Part shown: piece by piece, positions 22,360-33,475 of the stretch
Position numbering within the stretch: position 1 is the first letter of the stretch
Layout: each line of letters opens with the position of its first letter
NCBI GenBank assembly: GCA_961205875.1
Contig: OY540812.1
Location: 29,583,098-29,647,097, forward strand
Source: Sialis fuliginosa
Lineage: Eukaryota > Arthropoda > Insecta > Megaloptera > Sialidae
Length of the DNA stretch: 64,000 bases
Direction: 5' to 3'
Program-made: the position numbers and the translations under genes
Notes under the pieces: generated by a model
Database searches by the model: none
What the model saw: only the letters and a program-made list of their open reading frames with translations
What the model was told of the DNA's origin: nothing

Positions 22360-22996
22360 ACTTCCATGTTCTGAAAGAAATGGAAGTATTGTAATACCAT
22401 CGAAAAATCGTGTCCGAGAAAATGACAGATTCTGATTGTACTAACTTCAAAACGTAAAGAAAAGTTAATTTCCGCATGGCGGCTGTCCGTGTGTCTGTGT
22501 GTCAGGATGTAGAATTTTTTTTCGTTCACGTTAAATACTGTAAACATGCACCGATCTGAATTATTTTTGGGGAAAATATTTGTCTCAGTGAGTACTCCAG
22601 ACCTATTGATTTTGGTGCTAATCGGATTAGGGGTTTTGGAAATAATTGAAATTTTGTAACTTTTTTCGTCTAAAAAGCGAACATTGCGAGTATTATCTCA
22701 CTAATTTTGATAAGACTTGGAACATTTGTAGTTCAATTGAACCTAAGGGACATTTATTATTTGTACGTGCCTAAACAGCCATTGAAGGGGTGAAAAACAC
22801 CCTCAAAATTTGAATTTTAAATACTAATTAATATGTCATTAATTCATGTTGCCTTGGAAACAAATATGTACAACTAAATTCAGATTGTCAAATTAGTTGT
22901 TTAAATAAAATATTTAAAAAAAAATTCATATTTAAAAATTATTTAAAAAGATAGAAAGAACATGGAAGTCATGTATGGTTCTCCATACCGATATTT
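22360..22996 (-). repeat. Family A repeat, copy 2
   Basis: Reverse orientation. It opens with the terminal hairpin ACTTCCAT...ATGGAAGT (22360-22387) and ends at 'CCATACCGATATTT'. It is about 125 bp shorter than the copy at 50924-51686, mainly through losses near the far end. Confidence 0.8.
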
Positions 22997-23716
22997 ATAT
23001 TCACGGTTATATTTAATTTATATCAGATAATTTTCTATTCCCCAGGAATTTCGAAATTGTTCATAATAAAGTTAGTTTTAAATAAACATCTTGGATATTA
23101 GTTATTACCACTAAATTAAGTTAGAGTGATTAATAACAATAAAACTATTGCACTCAAATGTATAAGTTATTAAATCATCAGTTTAGAACCGCCTACAGAC
23201 TAGCATGATATTGAACTACACATACACTACACACCGTCATGATGAAATTGACATAATTCGACGTTAATTAGTGTGGTAGTAATGAGAAAAATGAAATGTA
23301 TTATAAAATAGGACTTCGTAGAATTAGTATTTTTTATTTTAATTAAACTGATACGCATGTTTTATTATATTTGTTATTTAATAACTAAACTAATTATCCA
23401 ATTAAAAAAACTGCAAAGGGCGTGAGACTTTCTTATACGTAATACAGTGTACGTTTTTAAATGTATAAAACAAATATTTTGGTTAATCGATTAGAGTTGA
23501 AAAAATAAATAGGATATAAATTATAAAGATAATAGGTAACATTCTTAACGACATTTTGAAATTTTTGAAAAGAGTAAACATCAATTTTAAAATCGTTTTC
23601 AAAAATATAAAGTCTAAATATAAAATTTCGTTATTCTATGTTTTATTATTTTTGAGTTTATAATGTTGACAGACATTATGACGAAAATAGTAAGAATGGG
23701 ATTTAAACCTAATTGA

Positions 23717-23852
23717 CAGGGCCGTAACTACTGTCGAGGCGGTGCCCCAGGGCCCCGAGCATAGGGGGCCTACGAACAAACAAAAGTGGGGAGATAAAAG
23801 GCCCCTCGATCATTTGCTGCCCCGGGCCCCAGAGCCTCTAGTTACGATCCTG
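23717..23852. mobile_element. hAT-like MITE, CAGGGCCGTAACTA family, copy 2
   Basis: 136 bp. The ends are CAGGGCCGTAACTA and TAGTTACGATCCTG. The flanking 8-mers CTAATTGA and ATAACCGA match at 5 of 8, in keeping with an older insertion. It is closely similar to the copy at 31636-31773. Confidence 0.75.
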
Positions 23853-24176
23853 ATAACCGAAATCTGTAAGAAGTATAGGACCTGATCACGATCTCTACTA
23901 ATTTTATTATCATTTCCTTAACATACATTTATGTATTCCATTTTACAATCTAATATTTTTTCTCGAAATTCTAGTGGAGATATAAAAATTAAAATATTTA
24001 TTGGGGAAAAAAGGCAATATTCAAAACTTTGTACCTAATTATGGTAAAAACGTGTTTAAAAAATCGTACATACATAAATAAAAAAAGCGTTCAAATTAAA
24101 ATTAAAATTTCTACTTTCTATTACAAATTTTCTTAATCTTATTGTTAGTGTTTTGCAAGGTAGCTATATAAAGACA

Positions 24177-24668
24177 AGATAGTCTTAATAGCTCCTTGAC
24201 CAATCAGCGTTGGCGCAGGAATTAACGTCGCCCAGAGGATATAATTCAAATGTTATAAATGTATAACAGAATATCAATTACAAAAAATTCCTTTATTTAT
24301 TTTTGTTTTCGTATTTTTTCATATTTTAACAACACGCACAATTAAAGAAGTACAATCGACGTTGCAAAATCTTAAAAAGCAGTCAGAATTACAGAACGTA
24401 TTGCCAACTTAAGAATAGTAAAAATGACGCTTCCTGAATTGACCAAATTGTCTGTGACATATTTTATGATTTTGCACTGTCAAATTTGCATTTCTTTGAT
24501 TGTACGTGTTATTATACTATCAAAAAATACGAAAACAAGAATAAATAAAATATTTTTTTATAATTGATATTCTATTATACAATTTTATAACATTTAAATA
24601 TATATTCCCTGGGTGACATTAATTCACGCGCCAATGCTGATTGGTCAAGAAGCTATTGATATTATAGT
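24177..24668. mobile_element. Fold-back MITE with CCAATCAG end block
   Basis: Inverted arms of about 150 bp (24177-24330 and 24517-24668) share 'CTTGACCAATCAGC.TTGGCGC' and 'GATATTCT.TTA' blocks. The same CCAATCAG motif closes the arms of the element at 7840-9038, which suggests a family. No target duplication was resolved. Confidence 0.75.
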
Positions 24669-24850
24669 ACCTTTAGTTTTTTGTTCAAAATCTGTTAACG
24701 TCATTTGAAATCGTACTTTCAACTTCAAAATGCTTCATCTAAATTCGATCTCCGATTTTTTTTCCACAGAGTATTTTGACATCACAACTATATTTAAAAC
24801 CAATTATCAAAATTGTTTAATCATCTCGAGAACATCATTTTTATCTCACA

Positions 24851-25255
24851 ATGATTATAAATGATTATTTCAAAAGAAATAACAATGATGTTAGGCATTA
24901 TAATACCAGAGGAGGTGACACGGTTCTGAAACACAGAACAACATTTTTTGAAAAGGGACCAATTTATGCTGGTTACAAAATCAACCACCAGTTACCTTTA
25001 AACATAAAGGAAACTACTGAAATAAAAAAATTAAAAAAATTATTATATAGACATTTAATTAATATAGCACCGTATAATTTGACAGATGTAATTATTTAAT
25101 TATAATTAGTTCTTGTGTGTTTGTTTCTGTTTTCAGTACTGTCATCTCATCTGGTATAGTACTTTGTGTAACTATTATATTATATATTTTTGTATTTTAT
25201 GTATTGTTTTGACCATTTGTATCCCATTGTTGGGCGATTCAAATATTATTATTAT
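24851..25255 (+). pseudogene. LINE reverse-transcriptase C-terminal remnant
   Basis: The frame 24851-25099 translates to a segment with 'HYNTRGGDTV' and 'GPIYAGYKI-N-LP', which matches the conserved tail seen in Jockey/CR1-like non-LTR polyproteins (NTR...G..Y.G..I.N.LP..IK). A short non-coding tail follows and ends in an ATT microsatellite (about 25236-25255), the usual 3' end of such elements. The 5' part is missing. It lies about 100 bp before Tre1 exon 3. The family call is from recognition of the motif, not a search. Confidence 0.75.
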
Positions 25256-25356
25256 TATATTCCGCAAAGTTTTAATTCAAATATCTCGAGAATTAGTGAT
25301 TCATCACTTTTGATAACTGACTGTACATTGTCATTGTACATTTATACTTTCCACAG

Positions 25357-25459
25357 ATACATTCTGATCTCGTGTCATGGACATTACGCAAAGCTGTATA
25401 CTGGACGCTCCATTTGCTGCCAGCTGTTCGTGTGCTGGGGTTTTGCTTTCTTCATGATG
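25357..25459 (+). CDS. Tre1: Tre1 GPCR, coding exon 3 (NRY end, ICL2, TM4)
   Basis: Completes R121 and encodes Y122-M155. The junction rebuilds N120-R121-Y122, followed by ILISCH, then intracellular loop 2 and TM4 with W148 (4.50). NRY instead of D/ERY is the known form in Drosophila Tre1. The eight residues starting at this arginine correspond to those lost in the Drosophila scattershot splice allele, so the exon border and the residues around it both support the Tre1 call. The acceptor is TTTCCACAG and the donor GTGAGT at 25460 (phase 0). Confidence 0.92.
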
Positions 25460-26300
25460 GTGAGTGTTCCATACTAAATTCCATTGTCTGAAAAGCAACA
25501 ACATATTTACAATATGAGGAATTTTATCAAATTAAATCATAATGCATTTTGTATTTCTTGTTTATTTTTGATAAAAGTATTTACTGCATTATCTACATAT
25601 AAAAAATAGATATAGAGTCAATGGAATGGATTTTACAAGTTAATGTTAATTAAAACTGATTTTTTATAAACTTCACTATGTTAAAAGGAGAATTTTGCAC
25701 ACTTATTATTAGATTTGTAAAATACTCATAAGTACCTGTAACGGGCGTTACAAATGTCGGAAAGCTATTTAAGCTAAGTTATTAAGTTAGGTAAATCTGC
25801 AAAAAAAAATCATTTATGTGATTTTTTGTATACTGTGACATTATTGATATAGGCAGATATAAACATACAAATGAAGCTGATTGTAAATATTATAAAATCG
25901 TAATGAGAGAAAGTTTTAGAACTTTTGATATAAGCTATTATTTATGTATTCGGGTTATCAATATTCAAATAAATAGAAGAATTTCGTTTAGTTGAATAGG
26001 TAAAAGTTCAAAATGTCGACGCATCAGAATATAATCTAAAAAAATAAAAATAGTATACCTACATACTTAATAATTTTATAAATGGATCAATAAAATTGTT
26101 TAGATAGTTTAGATAAATGTATAACTGTAAAATATATTTCACATAAAAAATAGTCACACTCTGTACTACCCTTATGTGATTAAAAAAATATATACATAAT
26201 ACATATACTAATTTTTTAATACATTTTTTACTAATGTAAGGGAAAATAACTTTAAGATATTCAATTTTATGTATTGTACATACCTTAATATTTTTTTCAG
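25460..26300 (+). other. Tre1 intron 3 (841 bp)
   Basis: GTGAGT donor and TTTTTTTCAG acceptor. AT-rich. No repeats or genes recognised. Confidence 0.85.
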
Positions 26301-26503
26301 TTATTGCCACTTTTGGAAATTTGGGGTAGGCTTGGTTTAGACGCCCCTACATTTTCCTGCACGATTTTGAAGAAGAACGGAACATCCCCAAAGAAATTCC
26401 TATTCCTGGTAGGAGTCATAATGCCATGTATTGTCATCATTATCTCGTATGCTTGCATTTATTGGCACGTGAGGAAGTCTAGAGAGAAAATGAAGAATTT
26501 CAG
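26301..26503 (+). CDS. Tre1: Tre1 GPCR, coding exon 4 (TM4 end to ICL3)
   Basis: Encodes L156-F222 plus two bases of S223. It contains the end of TM4, extracellular loop 2 with the disulphide partner C175 in 'TFSCTIL', TM5 with P197 (5.50) and Y205 (5.58), and the basic start of intracellular loop 3. The GTAAGC donor at 26504 is phase 2. The junction with exon 5 makes AGT (serine), not the AGG read-through. Confidence 0.92.
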
Positions 26504-27479
26504 GTAAGCTCTAATCTGAAATAAATATATTTATGATATTTTTACTTTCATACCATGTAGGTATATGAAATATACATTAGTGTAAGTAAGTATAGTGAAG
26601 CCGATTTTTTTCGAACTCCGGATTTTGACGGAATTATCTATTTTGACCTTCCCTGAATCCATTCTGACTATTTTCGCCATGATGTCTGTGTGTCCGTCTG
26701 TCTGTCTGTAAGCGCTGTAACTCAAATACGACAAATCGTAGAAGGGTGATATTTTATATTTACGATTAATTTTTGGCTGGTAAGAAAACGTCCTATTTTT
26801 GAAAACGATCTTTCAACCGGATACGGATGTTTACCTACGTCGATTTTTTAATTTTTCAAATTACTCTGAAACAGTGCGAAATAGAGAAAAATGGTCAAGT
26901 TAAAAAATGTAGGTAATATCTATATCTATAATTTATGTTCTATTCATTTTTTTGTAAAAAAAAATTATTATAATTCAAATGGTTCATAACAGAGGAGAAA
27001 TATCTGCCATGAGTGTCATGGGACTTTCTTATACGTATTACAGCGATTGAACAGTGTGTGTATTTGCCGTAGGTAACATGGGACTTTCTTATACGTAATA
27101 CTGAGAGTGAACAGTGTAGGTGAATGTAAATAATTACATAAACAAATTCTTTCTGGCTTGACCTTCCCTGACATTTTTTTGTAAAAACGAATTTTTGAAA
27201 AAAAAAATTATTATAATTCAAATGGTTCATAACAGAGAAAATATTGTATGGGGAATAAATTATAGATAATAACATACTGGACATTTTTTATCTAAAACTT
27301 TTTTTTCTTATTTCGAAAATAATTCAAAAATCCAAAAATTTACAAGAGTAAACTTCCGTTTTCAGTTATTACGTTAAAAATTCACTTGTTATATAAATAT
27401 AAAATTATTCATTTTGTTCTTTCTTGTTAGTTTGTTAGAAATGTTTTAATAAACAAAGAATCACGTATACAATTCACTG

Positions 27480-27500
27480 TTAGGTTAGGTTAGGTTAGGT
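27480..27500 (+). repeat. Interstitial (TTAGG)4 run
   Basis: Four perfect TTAGG units and one extra T. TTAGG is the common insect telomere unit. A second partial run (TTAGGTTAGG) occurs near 41096. Confidence 0.9.
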
Positions 27501-28014
27501 ATAAGAAAGTCCCGTGGTTCCCAAGGCAGATATTTTTTGTGTTATGAAGTTGAGTCTAAAAATAAATTTTTATAGAAGAAGAACAATTTATAGAAAGGAG
27601 TGTAAATAAAAATTAATAAAAAATGTTTTTTAACAAGTTTCTATTAAAAATACACTGTAAAGTAAAAAAATTAATTTTCCAATAAAAGCGTGGGGCGCCA
27701 TAAAGGCCAATGTAAGATATTAATGAATTTTAAAAATGTGCAATTTTCTTATATATCTTTTTTTTTCAATTTATACTTTATTTCTTATTTGACACAAGAT
27801 ATTTTTTCCATAAAGCCTTTATTGATCTTGGTCATACAAACCTGAAAATTTTATGATAGCTAAAATTATTATTTTTTTACTTTTCAGTGCATTTTTAATA
27901 AAAATTTGTTTTTAAAAACATTTTTTATTAATTTTTATTTTCAAAATTTTTAGTTATTTACTGATTAACTAACTAACTAACATACCAACAGGTAAAGTTA
28001 AATAAAAACTCGTC

Positions 28015-28218
28015 AAATCCTTTCATTTGGTACCCATATCAAGGGGGTTGTGAACAAAAAGGTAATTCGCTATCTTGAGGCTTCTGCCATATTGGGTTTA
28101 GAATGACGTTATCGTATTTTACTCTCCAAACCTTTTCATTTTATATCCATGTCAAGCGGGTTGTGAAGAAAAAGGTAATCCGCCATCTTGGGGCTCCCTT
28201 CATATTAGATTTAGAACG
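28015..28218 (+). repeat. Diverged tandem duplication, about 110-bp period
   Basis: Two copies (about 28015-28106 and 28127-28218) share 'GGGTTGTGAA.AAAAAGGTAAT.CGC.ATCTTG' in the same order with many substitutions. The copy near the stop of intron 4 is less than 600 bp before exon 5. Confidence 0.75.
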
Positions 28219-28791
28219 ATATTAGATGTAGAATGCGTCCTAAATTTCAAAGCTCTAGCTTGATTAGAATCAGATGAAATGATTGCAATATTTGACCTTA
28301 ACCTAACCAACCATAATACGATTAATACAGATATGGCTTTCCCGAGTTTCATTTTGACATTATTATGTGCATGAGAGTTTGTATGTTTACATGTGTTTAA
28401 TACGTTTATATGGATACAAAACACAGTTGATCGTTCTTGTAGTTATTCAAATTAAATTTTATATTAAAAGATATATTAATCAAACACACTGAGCACCATA
28501 TTTATAATTTGGCTTTAAATCAGCAAAAATAAAAAAATTAACTGGTTTTATCACGGTTTTATAAATACCAAAACATTAGATTAATTTGGGCTTTTATTTT
28601 GTGACGTCATCTAACAGCTACGCCGAACAGAGTGAAGTTAGTTGATATCGCAATGCCATATGTATCTTCGTATAATTGTATCATGCTAACTAACTAACAA
28701 GTGAAGTTAAATAAAAGCTTGTAAAAAATATCAAATATTTAAGACCCATGTTCATAAGAGTCTGGCTTAAATTCCCTTTTTTACTCCACAG

Positions 28792-29143
28792 TAACAGCGC
28801 CCAGCAATCCCGTCGCGATAACGACGACCGACGTCTAACTCGTATGATGTGCACCATCTTCATATGCTTCCTGGTGTGCTTCCTGCCCCTCATGATGACC
28901 AACGTGTTCGACGACGACGTCAAGTATCCTTCGGTCCACGTCCTGGCGTCGGTCCTAGCGTGGGCCTCTAGCGTTATTAACCCATTTATCTACGCGGCGA
29001 GCAACCAGCAGTATCGGACCGCGTATGCCAGCTTGTTTCGCGCGATTAAAGGGTTTTTTGTTAGGCGTTCGCTGAAACAAACTAGGGTCTCACCTCCAAG
29101 GACTACACATGTTAGTGTTAGTGTAGATAGTGGACATATTTGA
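28792..29143 (+). CDS. Tre1: Tre1 GPCR, last coding exon (ICL3 to C-terminus)
   Basis: Completes S223 and encodes N224-I339 and TGA. It contains the rest of loop 3, TM6 with 'CFLP' (P255; phenylalanine instead of the usual CWxP tryptophan), a short acidic extracellular loop 3, TM7 with N286-P-F-I-Y290, and a basic C-terminal tail (RRSLK) followed by a serine-rich end. The acceptor is TTACTCCACAG. The TM7 block 'WASSVINPFIYAASN' resembles Tre1 more than moody, as I remember those families. Like exon 2 it is GC-rich compared with the flanks. Confidence 0.93.
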
Positions 29144-29440
29144 TTGTGATTTGTCTGCTGAAAATCAATTTCAGTTTTTAAAATAACGGATTTTACAGAA
29201 GTGCGAATATTATTTATGAAACATTTTTTTTAAATGTTTAGTTTAAAAAATCAAGCGCGTATCTAGAAAAGGGCGAAACTGATATTTTTTTGTGTGTTTT
29301 TGCGTTGACAGTTAGGATTTTTTCAGATATCAAAGTCAAAATATTTTTTTAAATGATAAAAAAAGAAGACACAACATTTTATCAGTTATCTCAGATACGC
29401 TCTTGAAGTTAATATTTTTATTAATTCTTTTAAAAATAAG

Positions 29441-29843
29441 TCACTAAAAATTTTCAATATTTTTAGGTATTTTTGAATGGCTGCATCTTTGCGATAAATG
29501 GTTGTAGAGCAGTTTAAAAGAATTGTTTAAACTTTAAAGCTTCAATGTTTTAGTTTTCGAATCATTTGTTGAAAATTTTAATATCCTTCAGGATAATATT
29601 TTTTTGAAGATGAAATGCCGCGGAGCCTCTCAAAATTTGATATACATTTTTGAAAATATTTTTTCGGTGTTTTATCTTAAAGCAGTGGTTCTCCTGAAGG
29701 AAATTAAAATTTTCAATAAATGATTCGAAAACTATATAGAACGTTCGAGCTTTAAAACTATTTTATTTAACTTTTCTACGACCATTTTTCACGGAGATGT
29801 AGCCATTCAAAAATACCTAAAAATATTGAAACATTTTTAGTGA
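29441..29843. mobile_element. Fold-back element just downstream of Tre1
   Basis: About 400 bp with inverted arms starting TCACTAAAAATTTTCAATAT and its inverse. The arms carry 'TTTTTGAATGGCTGCATCTT' and extend for roughly 160 bp each. It begins 298 bp after the stop codon, so a normal 3' UTR would carry it and could fold into a long hairpin. Confidence 0.8.
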
Positions 29844-31635
29844 TTCCTTGACTTTGGAGTTCAGTGTATAATTTTCCTGTACATATTTTTTTATGTCAAA
29901 CATAAAAAATATATATTATATTTAATAAAAAACTTATTCAGAAAATAAGTTTCAAAATTAAATATTTTATAAACTTACCTACAACATAATATTTTCTATA
30001 AAAATATCTTTTTATGTTTTTACGTATAATTTACTTTTTGTTCTAAGAATTTATATTTATAACTTTTCTTATAATTATGTAAAATACAGTGTATTGAAGT
30101 GCCAAAGAAATATTTGATAATAATATAAGAGACTGACTGAACATTTCCAAAATATTATTAAGATTAGAACTTATAATTTTAGTTTTTTTTTTTAATAATA
30201 TATAAGATATAATATTTTACCTAATGTAAGTGAAAAAAATATTATTTAATTAATGGAAAAATATTTAGTTTTAATTTTTATAAAATGATTATTTAATTAA
30301 CTACGTATGCATGTAAGGGAAATTGGGGAGTGCTTAACAAAAAAAAGTGACCAAAAAGGGGAGGCGGTCACTTTATATTTCATTTAAGCAGATTTTTTAA
30401 TTAAAAAAAAATAGAGAAGTGGGTGATACTGTGATTTGAATTGGAGAGAGGAGTCCACTAGATAATGTGTCAAGTAAAAGAGGGGGGGGGGGGGGGAATA
30501 ACAAAGTATAGTGTATTTTAGCTAATGGACAGCCCTTAGACTTATTTACAATTTTCCAATCAACTCAATTAATTTATATTTTAATCACAAGACGGTAATA
30601 AATACAGCAATCCCTCGATATTCACGGGAGTTGCGTTTTTGATAAATTCCGCGTTTTTGGAAATCGCAAATAGCGTAGGTATGTTAAAATTTTAATAAAA
30701 AGTGTTGTTTTTTTAAAGAAAATTCACAGTGAAGTGAGGATGACTTTTTATGTGCGTTAATATAAAATAATAATACATGCATAATAGGTATATTTTTTAC
30801 AATTTATCTGAAACTAAAGTTTTAAAAATGGATGAAAAGTTTTTGTAGTTGTATTTATTTTTTTTGTTCAACCTGTATAATTTATAATGTGCCATTAGTA
30901 ATATGCATACCATTTTTTAATATAAAGATTAAAGATCTGATGATGTTTTTTGTGTGTTCATATAATAACTAAAATAAGTTTTATAATTTATGTATATAAA
31001 AATGTAAATAAAGAAATAAGACATTTAAATTCTTATTATATAGCAGCATCGAATTATATTTTTTCGTGAAATCTTTTAGGAGTGACATTTTTTTTACTAA
31101 AACGCTTGCTTTTGAGCTCAAGAATATGTGTGTAAGTTGTCCGGATTTTTAGTGCTCCAAAACAGGGTCAAAAATGCATTTGTTTATAACAAATTAAGGT
31201 TTTTTGACGATAGTTCGGCTAATATTTTGAATATTTTTTTTTTAAATATGAAATGATGCGCTATGAAAATACAAATAAAATGACACTGGGTAGAGGTCAA
31301 AAGGTCATTCCGTTCACCCGTAAAAAAATAAAAGCGTGGAAAATACGATATTTTTTAAATTAAGATAAAAAATAAATAAAACTCTTAATTTTTTATTATG
31401 TGTTTCTCAAACGCTTTCTAGGTTTTCCATTTTTCAACCCACCTGTTTGTATAAATATGCCCGATAGAAAACCTAACGCTTTCTACTGGGTATCGAATCG
31501 TTATAATTTTGGTTTGGATTTTAGAACAGTGGCAATAAATGTATGTATTGTAATGTAATGTAAAGCTGATATCATTTTTGTGTTGTATAACAATCACCAC
31601 TGCTTTTAGACCGTTGATTTCTACTTAGCACGCTT

Positions 31636-31773
31636 CAGGGCCGTAACTACCACCGGGGCAGTGCTCCGGGGTCCCCGAGCATAGGAGGTCTCCTAACAAA
31701 CAAAAGTGGGGAGATAAAGGGCCCCTTGATCACTTGTTGCCCCGAGACACCAGAGCCTCTAGTTACGGCTCTG
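31636..31773. mobile_element. hAT-like MITE, CAGGGCCGTAACTA family, copy 3
   Basis: 138 bp with ends CAGGGCCGTAACTA and TAGTTACGGCTCTG. The duplication GCACGCT(T/C) at 31628-31635 and 31774-31781 matches 7 of 8. Confidence 0.88.
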
Positions 31774-31918
31774 GCACGCTCTATTGAATCATTAATAAAT
31801 ACCATACAACTATCATTTAAATTATCATTTTAAATTATGAACAGAAAGATTGTGGTATACATACACATTCAAATTTATTTATTTATTAACATTACAAAAC
31901 GTAACCACTAGGGCATAC

Positions 31919-32764
31919 AAAAACCCGATAAAATTACAAAACCCGGTTTTCGGTTTTTCATAAAGTGAAAAACCGGTTAACCGGTTTTTAGTCGGGTTTT
32001 CAATTATGTTTAAAAAATGTTTTTAACTATTTAAATAAAATAATAGATTAATATTAAAAAAATAAAACTTATTTAACTATACCTTTTCAAGTTCAAATTG
32101 AGACTAATCAATTTTAAATTGGGAAAAATCAATTTCAAAATTAAGACTATTCAATTTCAAACCGTAAATAATCAATTTCTAGTCTAAAAATAAAAGTTAG
32201 TGAATGGTATATTTACGTATTTCAATTATTAATTGAATGGCCGAAAAAAAGCCTGGTCAAGAAAAAATTTCTTATGGGGTCCGCTAACAATTCCAATCTG
32301 GGGGTTCGTGATAGTATGTGGAGGCCATAATTGCAGCTATAGCAAATATATTTTGTATTATAATACATTATATTATATTGAAATAAATTATTTATTTATT
32401 TTCATCTCAAATGTGGAATTTACAATTCCCAATTTGAAATTGATTAGTCTAAATTTGAACTTGAAATGGTACAATCTCCTGTATTAACATATTATTATAC
32501 ACTTCACGAATAACCCTCAAATTCCATTTATTTCGCTATAATATTTTTATTTACACATTGCGCGTTTTTTAATTTAAATAAATTCACACAATAATACTTC
32601 ATAAATAACAGTAAAAAAAATAAAATTATTTGTCATTTAAAGAAACAAAAAAATATATATATAATTGACTCGGTTTTTCGGGAAAAATCCGGTTTTACGA
32701 TTTTGGTAAATTTTAACAAAAAACCGGTTAACCGGTTTCGGTTAAAACCGGTTTGTATGCCCTA
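31919..32764. mobile_element. hAT-like element (846 bp), TAGGGCATAC ends
   Basis: Inverted ends TAGGGCATACAAA and TTTGTATGCCCTA, a perfect 8-bp duplication GTAACCAC (31911-31918 and 32765-32772), and sub-terminal 'AACCGGTTAACCGG' palindromes. No transposase is present. A further inner inverted pair (about 32085-32150 and 32400-32465) is visible. Confidence 0.9.
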
Positions 32765-33029
32765 GTAACCACTGGATCTTCACTATGATTATCTGATTAA
32801 GAAACGAAAATTAAAAACAATATGATTTTTTTAAATTATTTTTTGGCTGATTCTACCATTAAATGCATGGAAATTTAGTTATCTACATAATACAATTGAC
32901 ATGGTTTCCAGGCTGATGACATTGTCGTATTTTTTCACTTGAAGTTCTTGAGAAGTAGTTCTGAAATAATAGATAATAACCCAGAAACTAAGCCAACATG
33001 GACAACGGTCACAAAAACCTACAGAAAAC

Positions 33030-33205
33030 AATTGTCTTGTCGTTGGCAATGAATGTCGGCCGACAATTGTCACCAACAGTAAATGTCGGACAATAATTGA
33101 CACCAACAATAAATGTCAGACAACAATTGTCGCCAGTAGTAAATATCGGGCGGCAATTATTGTTAGCATTAAATGCCAAACGACGGTTATTCCCAACAGT
33201 CGGAT
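33030..33205. repeat. 30-bp tandem array
   Basis: Five to six degenerate 30-bp units containing 'ACAATTGTC.CCAACAGTAA' and 'ATGTCGG'. It lies about 120 bp beyond the stop of the candidate - strand exon at 33328-33475, so it would be in that transcript's 3' region. It is not a convincing protein repeat. Confidence 0.8.
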
Positions 33206-33327
33206 GATAAATATCGTCAGAAAAAGAATTTTATGACAAAAATGTTGGCATATCTGGACATAATCAAATGATAACCGAACTAACGCTTTTATAGATGTTT
33301 TTCCAGAGTGATTACTTCTTTCTTGTA

Positions 33328-33475
33328 CTAGTGCTGCCGAGGTCTGTTGAAGTTAGACACGGCACCACCGATGTCCATACACAGTTCTTGGTACACATAT
33401 TTGCAACACGTACAAGTGTTAACAACAAGAATTGCGTTTGGACAATCAATGTTGCGTGACTTACACAAACACCGC
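33328..33475 (-). CDS. Candidate last exon of a small cysteine-rich protein
   Basis: Read on the - strand, a good splice acceptor (TTGTTTATTTCAG, ending at 33476) is followed by 48 open codons and a TAG at 33330-33328. The first base completes a codon from an upstream exon. The frame has eight cysteines spaced C-x-C...C...C-x-C-C...C, with 'CLCKSRNIDCP' and 'NTCTCCKYVYQELC', and its codons show coding-like purine-N-pyrimidine bias. The spacing loosely recalls single IGFBP/VWC-type folds, which is inference. The upstream exons, where a signal peptide would be expected, were not found. A second frame is also open across the exon, so the call is tentative. Confidence 0.45.

Larger units (their letters stand above)
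12712..25356 (+). other. Tre1 intron 2 (12,645 bp) with nested transposons
   Basis: The intron splits the arginine codon of the NRY motif. It contains the fold-back/BEL nest (12840-21368), several MITEs and a LINE remnant about 100 bp before exon 3. Directly after the fold-back element, 21373-21875 begins with 'ACAGGGTGGTCCGGTTTGG', the end of a further element whose partner end was not found. Stretches 22997-23716 and 23853-24176 show nothing else. Confidence 0.88.
26504..28791 (+). other. Tre1 intron 4 (2,288 bp)
   Basis: Holds a 'TCCGTCTGTCTGTCTG' tract (26690-26710), two or more copies of 'GGGACTTTCTTATACGT' (about 27010 and 27080), a TTAGG run and a 110-bp duplication (both listed separately), and a 'GTGACGTCATCTAACAG' repeat near 28600. 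No gene seen. Confidence 0.85.
29144..33029. other. Tre1 3' flank, probably including the 3' UTR
   Basis: No coding sequence. AATAAA words occur at about 29717, 29924 and 31007, but none can be singled out as the polyadenylation signal. It includes a fold-back element and two hAT-like elements (listed). A 15-base G run at about 30482 lies in a repeat whose right edge reads 'GCTAATGGACAGCCC'. One orphan end 'CAATCCCTCGATATTCACGG' near 30610 looks pogo-like. Confidence 0.6.
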
